A DNA stretch of 64,000 nucleotides from Filobasidium wieringae (Eukaryota > Basidiomycota > Tremellomycetes > Filobasidiales > Filobasidiaceae). The first letter of the stretch is position 1. Each line of letters opens with the position of its first letter. The notes under the pieces were generated by a model. The model was not told the DNA's origin and did not search any database. It saw only the letters and a list, made by a program, of their open reading frames with translations. Location: contig BCIV01000011.1 in assembly GCA_001600055.1 (NCBI GenBank), positions 1-64,000 of the forward strand. Reading direction: 5' to 3'. Both the position numbers and the translations under genes were made by a program. Of this stretch, positions 60,551 through 64,000 are shown piece by piece.

Positions 60551-60880
60551 CGGTCAATGAATGACGTGGAAAATGGCATTGCCCAACGGGCAGTTCTCCA
60601 TGTTGGATATGCGCTATGCGCTATGCAACCTTAGCCTAGTGTCACGTGACACCCTTCCTCTTGCGCGCGTCCTCCCTCTCTCTGACTCTCTCCCGTGCAA
60701 GTCATCTTTGTCCTTCCGTACTACTTTACTTTAGTTTCCCTGTTGTGATTCAGTGATATGTGATTCATACTTATCACTGAATCACAACACTTCAACCGTG
60801 AAAATTGCCTGATAACAGAGGTCTCAATGATGTGTATATGACCCTAGTACGTACTGGACAAGGAGCCTATAACACTTCTC
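60551..60880 (+). repeat. Dispersed repeat D, copy split by an LTR
   Basis: The left part (60551-60600) and right part (60795-60880) align with the continuous copy at 53,589-53,725. The break coincides with LTR B and its 5-bp duplication. Confidence 0.7.
60601..60789 (+). mobile_element. Solo LTR (copy B), 189 bp, with 5-bp target-site duplication
   Basis: It starts TGTTGG and ends ATCACAACA, so the termini are the inverted TGTTG/CAACA. It is flanked by CTCCA (60596-60600) and CTTCA (60790-60794), a 5-bp duplication with one change. It carries a palindromic GTCACGTGAC (60641-60650) and a near-perfect terminal hairpin (GTTGTGATTCAGTGAT pairing with the end). The paralogous repeat at 53.6 kb shows the uninterrupted site. 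No internal element sequence remains, so it is a solo LTR. Confidence 0.8.
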
Positions 60881-60977
60881 TTATATTAGCAGTCACATGA
60901 TTAGTTGTAAAGATTTGCTGAACATGTCTGGGAAATACTCTGATTGCCCAGTAATGCTCATCCAGGAGCTCCTTTCC

Positions 60978-61208
60978 ATAGGGTATGCACCATCACGCTA
61001 TGCAACCTCAGCCTGGTGGTGGGATATGACACATCTCCTCTTGCACACGTTCTCTCTCTCTCTGCCTCTCTCCTATGCAAGTCACCTTTGTCCTTCTGCC
61101 GACTTTACTTTAGTTCCCCTGTTATGATACAGTAATAAGTATGAATCACAACAGATGTATTACCTTGTAGTAATGATGCTCTATTGTACTTATCACTGAA
61201 TTGTAACA
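60978..61208 (+). repeat. LTR-like copy C, diverged
   Basis: It shares CGCTATGCAACC, the CTCTTGC-CTCTCTCTC block and TTTACTTTAGTTCCCCTG with copy B, and the extra ACCTTGTAGTAATGATGCT end with copy A. First end at 61153, second at about 61208. More diverged than A and B; the hairpin is partly deleted. No target duplication found. Confidence 0.5.
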
Positions 61209-61629
61209 GTACCCATAGCCACAAAACTGACGTTATTATCCACCTTCGCTGTCTCTTGCCAATATTGAGTCACATGACCATGTAATCTTTCAAGGGGTGA
61301 ACTGGCATAATGGTGTCATGAGGAAAAGCTGATGTATTGCCATCACAGCTCTATGTAGTATGGTATAGTCACTATCCTTCCATTTGTCTCACAACACTTT
61401 GCCTGTCAGATTCCATCAAATCATAGTCCTTCAGCGTACAATAGCGCAGATGATGATGACACACCCTCACCAATCATGGTATGACACACCCTGATTGAGA
61501 TTGGTATTCACATCCAGCTAGGTCCACAATGTAACAACTTGGTTTGCTTTGTTTAATACTTTATCAAGTATGGGATCTCAAACTCCATCAAGCAATAGAT
61601 ACAGAGTATAGTATCATCCTGTTAACAGT
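61209..61629. other. Repeat-island sequence between LTR C and the copia relic
   Basis: No gene. Could be decayed retroelement interior or 3' flank of the copia remnant on the minus strand. Confidence 0.35.
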
Positions 61630-62070
61630 TCACATGCAACCATTGGGATATGTAGGGCCAATGTGGAACTGTTTGTAAAGTAGTACAAGATTGATGGGCT
61701 GTGCCAACCTAATCACATGATTGATCACAAGTATGTGATTGTGTGTGTCTTGACACCCACCCCAATCAGCATCAGCATAGCCAAAGATGATCTGCTTGCC
61801 AGATTCAGAATCATTGGATAAACAGAGGTCAGAGTGCCTCACAAATACCTGGGAAGGTGTTTTGTAGCCTGGTAGTTTTCTATAGACCCGTTGCTGATAC
61901 AGCAGGCAAGTAGACCTGCAGGAAATACGATGTCTGGCTGGGTAATGGTGGACAAGTCAAGGATGAATCCAGCTGGTCCAGGAAAGTCCAAGTCCTTTGC
62001 GGCTGCATGTTCCTCATCTGTAGTGGAGACCGGCTTGAATGACACAGGCGGTGGTTGTGAAGGAAACACA
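61630..62070 (-). pseudogene. Decayed Ty1/copia pol fragment (RT end and RNase H start)
   Basis: Two overlapping minus-strand frames carry copia hallmarks. GPAGFILDLSTITQPDIVFP followed by ATKHLPRYL corresponds to the RT C-terminus (normally TRPDI and H..A.KR.LRYL). SGKQIIFGYADADWGGCQDT matches the copia RNase H start (GYSDADWAG, with the catalytic Asp). A frame change and stops show it is dead. LTR copies lie within 1.5 kb to the left, but whether they belong to it is not proven. Confidence 0.7.
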
Positions 62071-62743
62071 CATCAAGCGTACTAAATGCACTAGACACAC
62101 CAACATGCATAGTTGAAACACCAACACAGCACAGCTGCACATCACTACAGATCATGTACGGAATCATCAATCAGTTTTGGACATCATCAAACCTTTCTGA
62201 TCATAAACATGTACTCAGTCAAACTTAGTGTTCTTAGACGATTACTCCATCAATCCCTTGCCAGGGATAGGACACAATTGACAGATACTTGTACTACTTT
62301 ACAAATCCTTGTTGGTTACCTCTCACCCACACTCTATTGTCTTGTCACATATACATACAAGGCCAGAGGAAGAAGAAGAGAGCTGCACCCTCTTACACTG
62401 TACTTCCTCAGTTTTCATAGCATATAATTCCTGACTCATACTTTTACACCAGCTTCAGCAGCTTCAACCTTCAACACAACAAGGCTTAGCTGCCCTTGTT
62501 GCTCACTTCAACTCTACCAACTTCATTGACTCGTTAAGATATCAGTGGGATTCAGGGATAAGATAAGACAACTGTGAGAACCTGGACAAATAATAGCTGC
62601 AAGAGCAACTCAGTATTCTTCTGACCACTTGGTACCTCAACAGGGATGTCTTGTGTTCCTGTAGGCCTTCATCCAGCATATCTGCTAACCTTGCGGCAGC
62701 TACTACATGTGCCTCAAACAAAAAGGAGTGATCAAAAAATTAC
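62071..62743. other. Right edge of the repeat island
   Basis: No supported gene. It may include more decayed copia sequence upstream of the RT fragment; a GTAGAGTTG-like string occurs on the minus strand near 62,515. Confidence 0.4.
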
Positions 62744-62833
62744 TGGAGAAATGGCGAATCGAACGCCAGACCTTTCCAACGCAGGCATGAGATTGAATGC
62801 TAATGGAATGTTATACCCCTAAACCATATCCCC
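62744..62833 (-). tRNA. tRNA-Ala (AGC) with an 18-nt intron
   Basis: On the minus strand: acceptor GGGGATA/TTTCTCC (six of seven pairs, T6-T67 mismatch), D-arm with GTT/AAC, anticodon stem TTCCA/TGGAA, loop TTAGCAT after removal of an 18-nt intron at the standard position, T-arm TGGCG-TTCGATT-CGCCA, discriminator A. A T6 terminator lies at 62734-62739. The two weak stems leave some chance that it is a decayed copy. Confidence 0.8.
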
Positions 62834-62935
62834 AAGCGATATTGAATTGCTGTTCTCCAACCAATATCAATTTATCTAACAACCGATTGACGCACCTAGA
62901 AATTGCTTGCCAACTCGCCGCCGACACTTCTTGGT

Positions 62936-64000
62936 TCATCTATCAATTTTATCTCGCATGACTGCCAACCATTCTACAAGTTTGTCTGCTGACATCCAAT
63001 CTCCCTTGTTACGCGAGTCTTTGATCAACGTCTTGCCTAACGGCTTGATATGCTTGTGGAAACTTGGGAGAGGGTGGCGATATGCATATGACTGGTGTCG
63101 CACATTTCTGTCAGATTCGGTTCCAGGGATGGAGATAGAGCAATGACAGGCGTTCACCAATTGCTCCAAGTTTTCTGGTCGAGGAAAGGGAGAGCTTTGG
63201 TTTAATAAGGTTGAGGTGGAAGGACGACTATCGAGAGCAACAAGGGTTCGCAACCAGCACTTCACCACAATGTTCGCGGTCACATGGTCCGGTCGGAAGC
63301 CCCGTTGTCTGTGCTTTGCGATCATCTCCATAAGACGATCGAGCTGGGATCCTCTTGCCGTTGGTCGGTGTTTCGAAGATTTAATTGGTTCCTTTCGCTT
63401 GAGATCCACAAGATGGCCTAGGCGATCCCGGTGTCGAGACCCTCTTCTGAGAAACGTAGACAGCATAGAGTTGACACGTTGTGTCCGAGCTGTGATGTCT
63501 ATGGATGATGGCGCTGCCGAGTTATCGACAGATGTCATGCCCAGCTTGACTTGTTTATGAGGGCCGGAGATCCGTTTCATAGTTCCTTGTTCCAGGTCCA
63601 GTCGAAGAGCGTCCATCAAGCTGTCTCTTTTTGGTAAGATCCCATTCTCCCAAATCTGCTCCCTATGCAATTTCTCCCATTCTGTCCCTCTCATATAACC
63701 CGATGGCGCCATTCCAAGCCTAAGAGCTAGGTCGGTCAAGCCTAGACCTGCAAAATCCACCTGCTTGCTCAACAGCTTCGGTGGAGCCCGACCCCCAGCA
63801 TGTTCTTGCACCATGAGGCGAACTTCGCTGATAAGATCTTCGTTCTTTCGAAGATTACGATCCTGCAACACAAAGTGTATAGCCTGTCGATATCTCTTCT
63901 CCCGCAATGCTAATCTGATTTTGGGTCGGGCTCGCAGAATCCTCGTCAATGGCCGACGAGACTGCACAATCAATTCGGGAAGACCGTCCCGCTTCGAGAA
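62936..64000 (-). CDS. PPR-like, probably mitochondrial protein (5' end beyond the window)
   Basis: The minus-strand frame is open from the right edge of the window to a stop at 62936, at least 354 codons without an intron. The sequence is very basic (RPKIRLALREKRYRQAIHF, RRGSRHRDRLGHLVDLKRK). The stretch LDRLMEMIAKHRQRGFRPDH followed by VTANIVVKCWLR has the helix-turn-helix spacing and the G-x-x-P-(D) turn of a pentatricopeptide repeat. Earlier helices (FVLQDRNLRKNEDLISEVRL) may be degenerate repeats. Fungal PPR proteins mostly bind mitochondrial RNA. The first exon or exons, and any targeting peptide, are outside the window; an internal Met at 63973 is not necessarily the start. Confidence 0.6.
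   Translation of the reverse strand, partial: FSKRDGLPELIVQSRRPLTRILRARPKIRLALREKRYRQAIHFVLQDRNLRKNEDLISEVRLMVQEHAGGRAPPKLLSKQVDFAGLGLTDLALRLGMAPSGYMRGTEWEKLHREQIWENGILPKRDSLMDALRLDLEQGTMKRISGPHKQVKLGMTSVDNSAAPSSIDITARTQRVNSMLSTFLRRGSRHRDRLGHLVDLKRKEPIKSSKHRPTARGSQLDRLMEMIAKHRQRGFRPDHVTANIVVKCWLRTLVALDSRPSTSTLLNQSSPFPRPENLEQLVNACHCSISIPGTESDRNVRHQSYAYRHPLPSFHKHIKPLGKTLIKDSRNKGDWMSADKLVEWLAVMRDKIDR

Noticed and set aside
50027..62743. Idea that the island contains a complete autonomous retrotransposon
   Set aside because: Only LTRs and a broken copia RT/RNase H fragment are visible. No gag, protease or integrase frame and no paired intact LTRs at element distance were found.

Overview
The window looks like a piece of a basidiomycete yeast genome, most likely of the Tremellales (Cryptococcus/Kwoniella type). 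The evidence is dense genes with many 45-70 bp GT-AG introns, CTAAC-like branch points, a Cbk1/NDR kinase, a Vtc4 polyphosphate polymerase, a small GPI-type wall protein, and a CCCCTAA telomere-like motif. No species can be assigned from the sequence alone.

Layout. (1) 1-2.9 kb is a mobile or subtelomeric-looking segment: a 722-codon ORF ending in an OTU cysteine-peptidase domain, preceded by a short telomere-like repeat and followed by a decayed coding relic. All five undetermined bases that I saw in the window lie inside this ORF. (2) 2.9-49.8 kb is a gene-dense housekeeping arm. In order it carries a type-B carboxylesterase, an SGNH hydrolase, dolichol-phosphate mannose synthase, a peroxisomal-type carrier, a small GPI-type protein, a mitochondrial PDK-type kinase, Cbk1, a SAGA Ada1 subunit, a small two-exon ORF, a nucleotidyltransferase-like orphan, Vtc4, a 60-residue hydrophilic protein, an Rcy1-like F-box/Sec10 protein, a short-chain dehydrogenase, a two-domain chromate transporter, NudE, a CCCH zinc-finger protein, a ricin-B-lectin GPI-type protein, a RING-CH (MARCH) membrane ubiquitin ligase and a Tvp15-like Golgi protein. 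(3) 49.9-62.8 kb is an AT-rich, almost ORF-free island bounded by two intron-containing tRNA genes (Val-AAC and Ala-AGC, both on the minus strand). It holds LTRs, a decayed Ty1/copia pol fragment, tandem duplications and other repeats, with one apparently intact HNH-nuclease-type gene inside. (4) 62.9 kb to the end is a PPR-like protein gene that runs off the window.

There are no operons. Genes are monocistronic, with divergent promoter regions and short convergent gaps. Functional themes are the secretory and cell-wall route (Dpm1, Cbk1, GPI proteins, Tvp15, Rcy1), organelle metabolism (carrier, PDK), phosphate storage (Vtc4, with a Pho4-type CACGTG upstream) and chromatin (Ada1).

The most notable observations are: a RING-CH domain split by 10-nt and 13-nt microexons with a GC-AG intron; a 9-nt microexon in a 60-residue gene; a second GC-AG intron in DPM1; an LTR insertion whose empty site survives in a paralogous repeat; a tRNA-bounded repeat island; and two relic copies of one unknown coding fragment about 52 kb apart. 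I did not find a system that I can defend as wholly new. The OTU element and the repeat families of the island are the best candidates. Exon boundaries were placed by eye from splice signals and reading-frame continuity.
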